From the NCBI GenBank assembly GCA_038277395.1, contig CM076197.1:101210442-101274441 (forward strand): 64,000 bases of DNA, given 5' to 3'. Shown here in pieces: positions 44,581-55,017 of this stretch; positions within the stretch are counted from its first letter, which is position 1, and the number at the start of each line of letters is the position of its first letter. The notes beneath the pieces were generated by a model. The model was not told where the DNA came from. It did not search any database and saw only the letters and a list, made by a program, of their open reading frames with translations. This DNA is from Dryocosmus kuriphilus. Lineage: Eukaryota; Arthropoda; Insecta; Hymenoptera; Cynipidae. A program made the translations under genes and the position numbers.

Positions 44581-44654
44581 TTTAAATTTCGAATCAATGA
44601 ATATGTCCAGATGAAGTCGTATGAAATGATTTCTGCCACTATTTATTATAGTTA

Positions 44655-45385
44655 ATTATATTATATATAATATATAACAAAATTATATTTGAAGAAAATA
44701 AACTGAGAAAAGTTTTCTCTATATTTTCTCCTCTGACTGCAATTTTCCAGAATCCTCGAGCATCGTGAATTCTGAAGAGTCTTTAAAATTTACGAGTGCC
44801 CACTAAAAATCAAAATACGCAGTTTCCCCAAGAGTATAAAAGAACCAGACTTGTTTTACGAGAAATACAGTCAACGAGGAAAGCGCTTCGCTTACAGATT
44901 TCGGGATAAGTGATCTCAGGGGGTGGTAATTTAATAACTCGAAAGTGTACTTTTCGTAAAGCAGGTTACGTCGTCCCCGACGTGCAGGTGTACGTATCTC
45001 CGAGCGTAATGCGATCGCTTCCAATTTGAATTTCGCCGTGGCGGCAAAATTTAATGCAACGAGATTTTCGGTACTCTCTCCTAAAGTTTCCCGGGGCAAC
45101 TAGCTCTTGTCTGACCTTTTCGCGCATGCGCAATATCTATAGATGAAACTCGGCGATTTCACGACAGAGAGTAATAAGTGGGAACGATTTGGCTGGGAGA
45201 GAATCGAGGATCGTAGGGTGGATGATGCACCAACAGATAGCCCACGCGTGACCCTAAAACCGCCTGAATCGTCCCTGGTTTGAGAGAAACACGGGAAAAC
45301 TTCCGAAATTCATTCCCTTTATTGACTACGTGAACCTCGGCGTGAGCCAAGTTACAGAAAATAAACCTCGAAGCCTGTAATTTGA
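44655..45385. other. Less AT-rich, non-repetitive island
   Basis: 44,700-45,385 has balanced composition with many CpGs and no recognised domain. Two opposite-strand frames (45,099-44,803 and 45,392-45,159) overlap no known motif. It holds an NRF-1-like palindrome. It could be a promoter or conserved non-coding element. A mariner inserted at its right edge. Confidence 0.4.
45122..45131. promoter_or_regulatory. GCGCATGCGC palindrome (NRF-1/EWG-type site)
   Basis: A perfect 10-bp palindrome within TTTTCGCGCATGCGCAA, matching the known NRF-1 family binding consensus. It is rare by chance in DNA this AT-rich. No transcript is identified nearby. Confidence 0.4.
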
Positions 45386-45389
45386 CATA

Positions 45390-46157
45390 CAAGGTGTGAT
45401 CAAAAAGTAAGGTGACTTTTTGAATTTCGCAAGATACGTACAGTCGATATTCGTTTTCTTTTTTTCTTATGTTGATACACTCCTCCCAAACATATGTACA
45501 AAGTTTCAGCTATATAGCATTTTTTGTTTTTTTTGTGAGAGGCATAAAGGTTAGAAGTGTTTTGCGTGCTCGGCGATTTTCTGCTGTCGAAAAAAATCGA
45601 TGAAAGAATGTGCATCCAATTTTGTGTAAAAAATGGAATTAAGTGCTCCAAAAGACTTGAAATGTTGACAGTGAAATACGGTAAGTGTACTCTGAGTAAA
45701 AAAAAAAATGTTGTTTATATGTGGTACAAGCTCTTTGGGGAAGGCCGAGAAGATGTTAATGACGAATCTCGCCCTGGAGGTCCCAGCGCGTCAACAACTG
45801 ATGAAAACGTTGAAGAAGTGAAGAAAATAGTGTTGGCGAATCATCGAATTACCATTGAAGAAGTTGCTGATGAAGTCGGCGTCTCGTTTGGCTCGTGCCA
45901 AGCAATTTTAGTGGATATTTTGGGCATGAGACGTGTGTCAGCGAAGTTTCTTCCGAAACCACGATAATGCGCCAGCTCACGCGTCATTGCTTGTTCGTAA
46001 TTTTTTGGCCAATAACAACACCATAATCATGCCTCAGCCACCGTATTCACCAGATTTGGCACCCTGCGACTTTGAAGGGGACAACATCAATATTGATGAA
46101 TAAATAAATATTTTTTGATAAAAATAAAAAGTCACCTTACTTTTTGATCACACCTCG
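45390..46157 (+). mobile_element. Mariner, internally deleted (768 bp)
   Basis: The ends AAGGTGTGATCAAAAAGTAA and, as reverse complement, CGAGGTGTGATCAAAAAGTA match the 28.9-kb mariner. TA flanks both sides. Two internal deletions remove most of the catalytic domain: about 0.4 kb at 45,960 and about 0.16 kb at 46,073. The transposase would need to come from another copy. Confidence 0.92.
45600..46102 (+). pseudogene. Deleted mariner transposase remnant
   Basis: 45,600-45,955 gives an intact N-terminal HTH half: MKECASNFV-type start, LSKKKNVVYMWYKLF, ITIEEVADEVGVSFGSCQAI and ILGMRRVSAKFLPK. It then jumps to DNAPAHASLLVRNFLANNNT and PYSPDLAPCDF (second and third Asp), and jumps again to EGDNINIDE. 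The TGDETW block is gone. Before its first deletion this copy reads better than the 28.9-kb copy, with fewer stops in the N-terminal half. Confidence 0.85.
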
Positions 46158-46159
46158 TA

Positions 46160-47240
46160 TATTATACAATTTTGTAACTATCTTTTCATTTAGGTTAGAA
46201 CAAATTTAACAATTTTACATTTGCAGTAATCAAAGCTGAGTTGAAAAGTAAAGCAACCAACTATTCTAAAAAGAGGATTGAAAATTTATAATCTAAGCAT
46301 TTAAAATTGAATAATTTTAAATAGATACATTAATTGTACAGTACCAGTCACGAGTACTAGAACAGCTATTTTTCGTTAATTGCTTCTCAGTTCTTTTAAT
46401 GATAGTTATCTGAGACTAAAAAATTGTTCTCTGCAATCAGTTGAAATCTCAATGGAAATATATGAAAATTCTCATTAAAATGAGCCTGGGTTGAAGGGAT
46501 TTTGTTAATTTTTTAAGAAGATATCCCAGAAATAGTGCAAATTTCCATATTTTCTGAAATTTCAAAGAAAATATGAAATATGAAAAATTTTTTAATATTC
46601 TTGAGTTCACTTGAAAGGAAATTTTCTTTCGAATCGCAAAAACTTATCATCATTGTTTAGAAATTTTTTATTTGCATGGTGCCACAAGTGCAACAAAAAA
46701 AGTTTAAAAGTTTTTAATATTTTTTCTACTCAGAGAAATACTTTTGTAAAATATATAAAGTAAATTACCATAAACCTTCCAGCAAATTAAAAAAATTAGT
46801 TTATTTGATATTTATTACTATTCATTTAAGTTCTGGTATTATGCAAACAATAAAATGCACAATTATGGCTATAATCTGTTACCATTCTACAGAAATTTCT
46901 CTTTAAAATGAGTTCAAGAAATGATCCCACTTAAGAAAGCATTGAAATTTGCATTATTTTTCCGATAATTTCTTTAAAAATTGACAAAATCATTCATTCT
47001 ATAGGCTCAATTTAAAGAAAATTTTGATAGTCTTCAACTTGCTTAAAAAAAAAAATTTTAAGTCTAATATAATTATCATCAAAAGAACTTATAAGTAATG
47101 ATCGAAAAACAGGTGGTCTCACACTCATGACCGGTAATGTATAATTTGAGTAAATACTACCCATATAAAATTGAAAACAATCTAATCCAAGTAAAAAGCT
47201 GTTAATAAAAAAAAAGAAAACGACTCCGCGATGAAATTTG
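46160..47240. other. Gene-free AT-rich DNA
   Basis: Includes AAAATTG-type degenerate repeat at 46,230-46,340. Nothing coding recognised. Confidence 0.4.
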
Positions 47241-47423
47241 GACAAATAAAATTAAAAAATTTGAAAAGGCTTCTAGCAAAAACTCGAACAAGAAAAACAA
47301 AAAAGGAGGAGGGAAAAAAGAAGGTAACCAACCAAATCCCCTTCCTTCTTTTTTCTTTCCCTCGCCTTCTTTTGTTTCTACTTTGTTAAAACCCAAAACC
47401 AAAAACCAATTACAAATCATAAC

Positions 47424-47460
47424 GCCAACGTTTCGGTGCACACATAACACCCTTATCAAG
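47424..47460 (-). ncRNA. Hammerhead-like motif, degenerate core (PLE relic)
   Basis: Minus strand: CTTGATAAG, GGTG/CACC stem II around a TTATGTGTG loop, then GAAACGTTGGC. The first block departs from CUGANGA by an extra U and a changed end. No PLE protein remnant is visible nearby, so this may be a solo terminal region (47,380-47,545). Confidence 0.5.
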
Positions 47461-47544
47461 GCAAAAAAAACAACAAGAAAACAAATTATAATAAAAAATA
47501 ATATCACCCAGCCGAGGTCGCCACGATGTTCCACCCTTGAGACC

Positions 47545-47980
47545 CGACTTAATTTTTTATTTAATTTTTTTAATCATATTTTCATTCAGCTCTGTCTCCT
47601 AATATTGAAATTGGGAATATTTGACCACCTAAGAATATTATTCAATTTAATCCATATGAAACTCCATTTTTAAATACAGTCATTTTAATATCTTAAATTG
47701 TTAATAAAATTAAATAAAAAGAATAATAGTCTGTAAATAATAAATAAAAAATTTTTTAAAGAAAAAAATAATGTATTATTATAAAAGATAAATATTAGAA
47801 ATATTGGAAAAAGAAATTTTTTGATAATATAATAAAAATAAACTATTAATAATTATTAATAATATCATTAATCTAAATATTAATATTAATTTTATAATTA
47901 TCATAATATTAAATTAAATAATCTTAATTTATCTCTACCCTTCGATCGAATATATAAAATTGGTTGCCTTCTTTTTTCCC
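47545..47980. other. Gene-free, very AT-rich DNA
   Basis: TAATATTAATTT-type simple sequence. No feature recognised. Confidence 0.4.
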
Positions 47981-48148
47981 CAGGGGCGAACTGGGCCGCC
48001 AGGCAACCGGGAAAATATCCGGTTGGCCTCCCGACCTCCGTCAAACATTTTTCTGAGCACGAGAAATAATTTTTCTTTTAGTGCAGAAAGGGGCCCTGCC
48101 CTTTTTCTCAAAACCCCGGGGGCCCTCTGACCCCCAGTCCGACCCTGT
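47981..48148. mobile_element. hAT-like MITE, ~168 bp
   Basis: The left end CAGGGGCGAACTGGGCC and the reverse complement of the right end CAGGGTCGGACTGGGGG match each other and the CAGGG-CGGACTGG terminus known from hAT elements. The interior is GC-rich compared with both flanks (GGCCGCCAGGCAACCGGG, GGGGGCCCTCTGACCCCC). T-rich sequence flanks both sides; an 8-bp target duplication is not clear. Confidence 0.65.
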
Positions 48149-48149
48149 T

Positions 48150-48640
48150 TTTTTTGTTTTTCTTATTCAGATTTTTGTTATAGAAGTCTTTTCAAATTTG
48201 TTAGTTTGATTGGTCCAAACATTGCGGAGTTGTTTTTTTTTATTAACAGCTTTTTACTTGAATTTTGCTATTGGACGTTAAAAGAGTATTTTTGGTTTAG
48301 ATAATTTGTAAATCTTCTTTATTTGAAAAATCTAATTGTAAACTGAATATAATATAATAAATAATATATATAATAAATTTGTTTGTTCTAATGCTAAGTC
48401 TTTTAAAATTATACAACTTCAGAATAAAAGTCCTAATAAGTGAACAATTTAAAATTTAAATGTATCAATTCACAACTGTATAATATCAAATTAAGGGGCT
48501 AGTCTACTTTGTCACTTTAGAAAAATAAATTTCTTTTTACATTTTTCGAAAGTGTATGTATCCAGAATTATTGTGTAAAAAGTTCATGAAGATTCGGGCT
48601 GCGTAACTATATTTTCCTGTGACCTTTACGTTACTACTTT
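48150..48640. other. Gene-free AT-rich DNA
   Basis: AAAATTG-type degenerate repeat near 48,400-48,490; otherwise nothing. Confidence 0.35.
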
Positions 48641-48657
48641 TACTACCTGAGCGCGCT

Positions 48658-48745
48658 CGCCCGACGCGCCTATTGACCCGCCTATCTCGCCTATTGACCC
48701 GCCTATCTCGCCTATTGACCCGCCTATCTCGCCTATCGACCCGCC
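48658..48745 (+). repeat. 21-bp GC-rich minisatellite
   Basis: CCTATTGACCCGCCTATCTCG repeats three times exactly and a fourth time as CCTATCGACCCGCCGCGCCG. Because 21 is a multiple of three, the frame 48,619-48,837 repeats LLTRLSR. Its GC content is far above the surroundings. No homology or splice context supports a real gene. Confidence 0.85.
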
Positions 48746-48849
48746 GCGCCGCAGCTCTGAATCATCTAAAGAGGCCAGAAGAAACAGGAAGAATGTTAGA
48801 TTGGAAAAAATTGAAGAAATGGTGCAGTCAACGCTGATTAACTTTAGGT

Positions 48850-50640
48850 AAGATTATTTCATGATTTTTCATTTTAAAAACATTTAAACGCGTTTTTCTC
48901 AAAATAACGTTTTTTCGTATTGTGTAGGTAATTTCTCCGAAACCACTGAACCGATCCTTATGAAATTTTAATCATATATTGCACACATAAGTAGCTTTCG
49001 TACATTCTATGTGCGTGTTAAAATGTTAACTTTTGCTATTTTTTTGCCATAAACAGTGGAAAAAACCTCCTTTTTTTGTTTTTTGCTTTTAAATGTCCAC
49101 CACTTTGTTATTTATCAATAAATATTAATGTCTATAGTCTATACGAGAGACACAGTCATACTGAATCTAAACTACTTGGTTTTTTTGTTTTAGATGAGCC
49201 GTTTTCGAGATATCACCTATATCATCGACCTACCTACTTTTCCAGGAGTTAAGTTCAGCTATGGTTTTTGTACACAAAAATTGAATAAAATCAATAAAAA
49301 AAATTTTTTCATATATTTCAAGACTTTATTTATCAAACCTAAAGGGTTTATATCAATATTTTTCACAAAATTGCCAAAAAACTTCCGTAATTGCGATATT
49401 TTCGTTTTGAAGCGATAGAAATTAACACATTCTTTGAGGACTACTAGGAGGATCTGATTTAGGTTTAAGATTAATTTTAATCAACTTTAGTTTGTATCTA
49501 GGAGAATGTCCGCTACAAATTTTAAATAAATAAATAAATTTTTCAAATTAAACAATTTTAAATTTGACGTACTTAAAATTGTACAATAGTGACTTTGAAA
49601 TCTTTAATACTGTACCATTAAAAATCCTGGGCTATCGAAATATAATTATTTCTAATTCAGGGCAATTAAACTTTATCAGATCCAAATTAAACTTTGAAAT
49701 TGTACACTTTCAAAATGTAAATTTTTAAATGAAAATTTCTTAATTAAAAACTTGAAAAATTTTAACAAATGCCTTAAAAATTAAATTTTTTTTATTGTGA
49801 AGTGCTTAAAATTATGCAATTTCAAATTGAAATCATACAGATCTTGTACATAATAATAAATGAGCATTAAAGTAAAAAAATAAGAATAATAGTCTAATTC
49901 GTTGAACAAACACCAAATTAAAAACTTATTCAAAATAAATGTTTCTGATTTTTGAAAAATTCAGTAGGAGGAAGCTTCAAAAAGTTTTTTAATTATTAGA
50001 TATGCTTGAGTGTTGAAGGGAACTTCATTCAAGATTCTAAAATATTTATATCCAAGCAGGTCACTTTAGGGCACTTTATTTAAAGCACCCTCGTTCCATC
50101 TCATCATGGCAAAAGAGGCTAAACATAAGGACGATGACTTTCGTAACATAGATGGGAAAAAATCTTCCCAAGCACTATCCGTAACTTTCTCAAGCATAAA
50201 TAAATGAATATTTTTAAAGTTTGATGAATTGCGAACGCATATTGACACTGCTTTTATGAAATACAAAATAACTGAGTTACAAAAGAACTTTAGTCATTCT
50301 AAATAGCAGTTTAAGAAGTTAAAAACTTCTTCCTTCCCGTCCCTTCAATTCATCAAAGACCCGAGAAGAATTAAAAATTTTTTTGGAATAATCTACAGCA
50401 TTCTACAATACTGAAATGCCCTAGAATCATTGCACAAAATAAAATCAATTACTCCGCACTTTTATTTAGCGTCCTAAATAATTTAAGCAGGACTTGTAAT
50501 ATTAATCATTCCAGGCATCTTTTTTTCAATCTGAATATTTGAAATGAATATTTGTCGAAAACATAAATCTCACCAAATCTATTGACATAATAGATAAAAT
50601 GTTTGTCTAGGAACTTTCGACTTATACTCACAGAATGCTC
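48850..50640. other. Gene-free AT-rich DNA
   Basis: AAAATTG-type degenerate repeat at 49,550-49,830. No recognised gene. Confidence 0.4.
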
Positions 50641-51345
50641 AGCGAAAACTTGGACAAGAACTTTTGATGCGAAAAGTTACTCACCTGAAACAGAAAGTAA
50701 AAAACTGCCTTGAGAAAAGAGCAAGTATCGAAAAATCAAATTGCAAGTTTTTTTAGTGGCAATTTCCTTGACTGGAAGCTAAGACGGCGGAAATTGATAA
50801 GGCGAAAAGAACCTTTGACGAACGCAATGGGAAAATCATTTGATTCGTCGCGACGTCTCGCGTCCTCTCTCGGCAAACACACGTCAGCCAACGAGGTGGC
50901 ACGCTTGGGAATATTATATCGAAGATATTCCCGGGTGAGAGGAAAGGAGGCAACGTTACCCAAAGGAATTCGTCCTGTCCGTGGCTGACATTGCGGAATT
51001 CGCAGGGCCCTCTCATCCCCTCTGCCCTAAGTTTTTACCATTCTTTCTTCGTACGTATAAAGTGGATATAGGTTAGATACGTGCGTCTTTCGTATTTTCG
51101 TTGAGAATGCGCCATGCTAAGAATAACAAATCGCGTTGGCTCTGCAAAAGGATGAAGGGAATTTCAAAAATTCCCACGACCCCAAAGGACATCAAACTGA
51201 CTTTCCTCACTTTTAATATGCCAACTATTTTTAAGCCAATTTCTCACCTTCTAACTCCAACCACATTCTTTCCTCTTCTTCGTCTCTCGTTGAACCACGG
51301 AATCTTCAACTTCATGAAAATGACTAAAGTCCTTAATTTCTTCTA
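50640..51345. other. Less AT-rich, non-repetitive island
   Basis: 50,700-51,110 has balanced composition with CpG-rich words (GTCGCGACGTCTCGCG). Opposite-strand frames overlap each other, and none shows a domain. Candidate regulatory element, like 10.83-11.26 and 44.7-45.4 kb. Confidence 0.35.
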
Positions 51346-51754
51346 GATAGTTAATAGTGCTCCGAGATTCAACAGGTAAAAAATCGAGAAAAAAAAATGA
51401 GAATTTTACTCAGGGTTTTCAACTACAAAATGATGAAAGAAATGAAAGAAGCACGATTGTTACACAATATAATTTTTAAATTAAACCGTCAAATATTTCA
51501 AGATTATAAGCTTAAAGGGTAATTATGCTACGTCGTCTCGTCCGAATAGATCAAATGTAGTAACGCTAGTTGCACGATTCCAATCCACAGGTTTTAAAGT
51601 CCGCGCCAAGTTTTTTCTTTCAGGATTCCACCGCCTGGGGGCGTCGCGGCGGTGATGTCATTACGCTTTTCTGTGCGATTCCGTTCACACGTGGAAAATA
51701 ATTTTATCGGGAAAAAATAAGTGTTAATTGTCTCAAGTGTCTTCCCACACCAAA

Positions 51755-53091
51755 ATGGGACGTGAAAAACACAAAAGTGCCAAAGGACATCGTAAAAGGC
51801 CTGCTGAAGCAGACCTTGACTTTCTATTCAAAGAAATAACACACCTGCGGAAAAAGGTTAGGAAGGTAGAGCGTTCAAAAAGCAGATCGGAGAAAAAACA
51901 ATACGACGATAAGCGAGACCCTAGAGGCTCGTCGCGTCATAATCGCCGTCGCTCACGATCCTTAACACGATCTAATTCATCACATGACAGAACGCCTACC
52001 CCTAGAAACACCGCAAAGGTTAAAAAAGGCGATGAGCGTAACCTGCGAGGTGCGTCACGCCATGATCAAAACGACGGTGAGCGAAATTCGAGAAATTCGT
52101 CACGTCTAGATCCCCACAGATCGAGCAGATCCCGGTCTCTTTCGTCCCGAAGATCCCGCACACCGCAGAAGTCTAGTTCTGAGTCTAGCAGCGAAGGCGA
52201 CAGGCGCACCCGCCATAATGACTGTCGATCGTCCAGTTCTTTCTCCACTACATCAAGCTCCGAAAGTCGAACGACCAAATCAAAAAGCCTGGTTCGTCGT
52301 GAACCACCAGGAAGTAAAGAGAACATAAACCTGACTTCCGAAACGTTGAATATTTTGGACAACATTGACGACAATGCCAAATCTGGCCCCGAAATTCACA
52401 CGTCACTCTCGGAGGTGTGGACTAAGATCCTGAAAGCAGGACTGTCTAAAGAACCAAAGAAGGAGCTTCTGGAAAAATATCCAACGCCGATAAACTGCAA
52501 AATGCTCCAAGCTCCGAAACTGAACCCAGAGGTAAAATCAGTTATGGGTCAGAACGGCCTCAAGAAAGATAATTACCAGGTCACTTCTCAAAACCAGCTC
52601 AGTGCAGGTATCACAGCTCTGGGTCACGGCCTGACGGAACTCCTAAAAAATACTAAAAAAGACGAATCTAACTCTGCTCGATTGATAGGCCTTTTTGCGG
52701 ACTCTGGAAGAATCTTAATTGATCTTCAATACAAATTATCTATTATACGAAGATCTTTTATCCTCCCAGGTTAGACCAAGTGGTCAAAAATGTTGCAGAC
52801 GACAGCGAGGTCGGCACACTTCTCTTCGGAGAAAATTTTTCCGAGGGTCTAAAGTCGGCAAGAGCTGCAGAAAAACTCGGAAAGGACATTGCGAAACCAG
52901 CTCAATCTTCGTCCAATCAAGGAGCGAACTATTACAAAAAAGGAGCATCTTACGGAGGTGAATCTCACTCCCTCAATTTAAACTTCAAGGGCCCTTCCAG
53001 GAGGAACCCGAGATCATACCAATCGGGAGGGCGAAGCAGATACCCATACCAGCGGAACCAGGCTTACCAGAAACCTCGCAACAAGAAATAA
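51755..53091 (+). pseudogene. DIRS ORF1, gag-like, SR-rich
   Basis: The start is the ATG at 51,755 (MGREKHKSAKG). Residues ~15-160 are Arg/Ser-rich with RRSRSLTRSNSSHDR and RSRSLSSRRSRTPQKS, plausibly nucleic-acid binding. The C-terminal part has LSEVWTKILKAGLSKEPKKE and PTPINCKMLQAPKLNPEV, typical of DIRS gag-like proteins. A one-base shift at ~52,768 moves the frame to LDQVVKNVADDSEVGTLLFG and LGKDIAKPAQSS. The rest ends in a Gly/Arg/Tyr-rich tail at 53,091. Confidence 0.8.
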
Positions 53092-53162
53092 ATGTAAGTA
53101 CCATTGCTGGTAGAACAAAACTATTCGCCCATAGCTGGTCAAAACTGACTTCTGACACCTTA

Positions 53163-54119
53163 GTGTCACAGTGTGTAACGGGATACAAAATCCCCTTTAT
53201 ACCCAAACCCTGTCAAACTCGACCTCCCACAGAGGTTAGAATTACTGAGAAAGAAGAAATTGAATACCAAAAAGCAATCAATACACTGGTCAAAAAAGGG
53301 GCAGTTGTCAGTTGTCAACCAGTAAAAGGCCAATTCATTTCTCCATATTTTTTAAAAGAAAAATCCAATGGGGAGAAACGATTTATCTTCAATCTGAAAA
53401 AATTAAATACATTTCTCAACCCTCCCCACTTTAAGCTTCAAGATAGGAAAACCGCCTCTAGAACTTTATTTGAAAATGCCTTTTTAGCAACTATAGACCT
53501 AACCGATGCCTTTCTCATGATTCCAGTCGCCGAGTCACATAGAAAATACCTGAGATTCATATTCAAGGGGAAAATTTATGAATTCTCATGTGTACCGTTT
53601 GGGTTAAGTACAGCACCGTATGTGTTTACGAAGCTTATGAAACCCGTAGTAGAAAGTCTTAGATCGTCCTCCTTCCTCTCAATTGTCTATCTAGATGATT
53701 TTCTGTTAATCGGCAGAACTAAAGAGGAATGCACTCGCAATGTTCGGGCCACATGTCACCTTTTGGAAATCTTAGGGTTCCTTGTCAACAAAGAAAAATC
53801 TAATCTTGAACCCTCAAATTCGGCAAAATTCTTAGGGTTCATTTGGAATACCCAAGAAATGAAAATAAATCTAACCCAAGATAAAAAGCAAAAAATATTA
53901 CTAAAGGCACAACAATTTCTTAACCGCAAAAAATTCAAGATTCGGGAATTAGCAAACTTTGTAGGTACCCTAGTGGCCGCATGTCCAGCTGTCAAATACG
54001 GGCCCCTTTATACCAAAAAACTAGAAAGGGAAAAGTTCTTATCTCTATTAAGAGAGAAGGGAAATTTCGACAAGCGCATGTCCATGCCATCATCGGTATT
54101 ACCCGACATCCACTGGTAG
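53163..54119 (+). CDS. DIRS reverse transcriptase
   Basis: A 318-codon open frame. EKEEIEYQKAINTLVKKGAV, FLKEKSNGEKRFIFNLKKLN, the catalytic IDLTDAFLMIPV (motif A), VPFGLSTAPYVFTKLM (motif B) and IVYLDDFLLIG (YLDD, motif C), then FLGFIWNTQEM and the connection region. All RT catalytic residues are present. It ends at a TAG (54,117) where the related DIRS frame would continue directly into RNase H, so the stop is probably a mutated Trp codon. Confidence 0.9.
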   Translation: MSQCVTGYKIPFIPKPCQTRPPTEVRITEKEEIEYQKAINTLVKKGAVVSCQPVKGQFISPYFLKEKSNGEKRFIFNLKKLNTFLNPPHFKLQDRKTASRTLFENAFLATIDLTDAFLMIPVAESHRKYLRFIFKGKIYEFSCVPFGLSTAPYVFTKLMKPVVESLRSSSFLSIVYLDDFLLIGRTKEECTRNVRATCHLLEILGFLVNKEKSNLEPSNSAKFLGFIWNTQEMKINLTQDKKQKILLKAQQFLNRKKFKIRELANFVGTLVAACPAVKYGPLYTKKLEREKFLSLLREKGNFDKRMSMPSSVLPDIHW

Positions 54120-55017
54120 ATCAAAAACATCCCTGTTACCAGTAATCCTATCAGCCCCAAAAAATTTGAAACTGAGATTTTCACAGATGCTTCCCTGTCA
54201 GGTTGGGGCGCGGCGTGCAAGAGCGACAGTCTTCATGGCTGGTGGGGTCGAAAAGAGTTGAAACACCACATCAACTATTTGGAACTCCTGGCGGCTTTCA
54301 ACGGGTTGAAATGCTTCGCTAAAAATCGACGGTCCTGTGACATACTACTAAGAATAGATAACACAACCGCGATTTCCTATATAAAACAAAATGGGCAGCA
54401 TTCAATTCCCAAAACTAAGTGAACTTTGCAGAGAAATATGGATGTGGTGCCAGGAACGTGACATATGGATTTTTGCATCGTACATCCCATCGCGCGAAAA
54501 CACAGTGGCCGATCGCGAATCGCGTATCTTACCATGCGAAACCGAATGGGAACTAGCTCCATGGGCCTTTAACAAAATAAAAATAGCCTTCGGTGACTTT
54601 GACACAGACCTCTTCGCTTCTAGTGGGAACACAAAATGTCACAAATTCATCTCATGGAAGCAAGATCCAAACTCGCATGCCGTGGATGCGTTTACTGTGT
54701 CTTGGACTTCTTATAAATTTTATGCCTTCCCACCATTCTCTATTATTCACAAAACCCTACAAAAAATTATTGCCGATAATGCAGAAGGAGTAGTCGTAAT
54801 ACCCTACTGGCCCACCCAGTCTTGGTATCTCCTATTCAAAGCTTTATTAACGAGCAAAATCATGTATTTTGGACCACACTCTAATCTTCTTTCTTGCCCT
54901 AATAGGAAGGAACACCCGCTAGCGAAGAAGCTTATCCTGGCGGCTGGGAGGTTGTCCGGCAAGCATTTATTAGGCAAGGAGTATCAGAATCATCTTTACC
55001 AACCATCCTCGCTTCAC
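54120..55017 (+). pseudogene. DIRS RNase H and downstream domain
   Basis: In frame after the TAG: EIFTDASLSGWGAACKSD (first RNase H Asp), YLELLAAFNGLKCF (Glu), LLRIDNTTAISYIK (Asp). A frameshift near 54,390-54,405 continues as SELCREIWMWCQERDIWIFA and YIPSRENTVADRESR (the last RNase H Asp). Then FGDFDTDLFASSGNTKCHKF, ISWKQDPNSHAVDAFTVSW and FYAFPPFSIIHKTLQKI, a block characteristic of DIRS elements in the region often annotated as methyltransferase-like. Confidence 0.82.

Larger units (their letters stand above)
41988..44641 (+). mobile_element. Penelope-like element with long inverted arms
   Basis: The arms are 42,025-42,795 and 43,870-44,637, inverted copies of ~770 bp. TTTATTATAGTT flanks both ends (41,976-41,987 and 44,642-44,653), a 12-bp target duplication, and ~37 nt of one-sided sequence lies inside the left duplication. 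The body codes on the plus strand for an RT fragment and a GIY-YIG domain. Each arm has a hammerhead motif and a long perfect hairpin. Confidence 0.9.

Noticed and set aside
47240..47545. Minus-strand 110-codon hydrophobic frame as a membrane protein
   Set aside because: The frame reads through purine/pyrimidine runs and a hammerhead-like PLE relic; hydrophobicity comes from T-rich composition.
49194..49418. 74-codon frame starting MSRFRDITYIIDL
   Set aside because: Short, AT-rich, no recognised motif or neighbouring exon.
51728..51754. Earlier start for DIRS ORF1
   Set aside because: The upstream extension begins at TTG; the first ATG in good context is at 51,755 and gives a basic start typical of the family.
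54377..54632. Minus-strand frames opposite the DIRS RNase H
   Set aside because: Shadows of the plus-strand coding region; the plus frames carry recognisable RNase H motifs.
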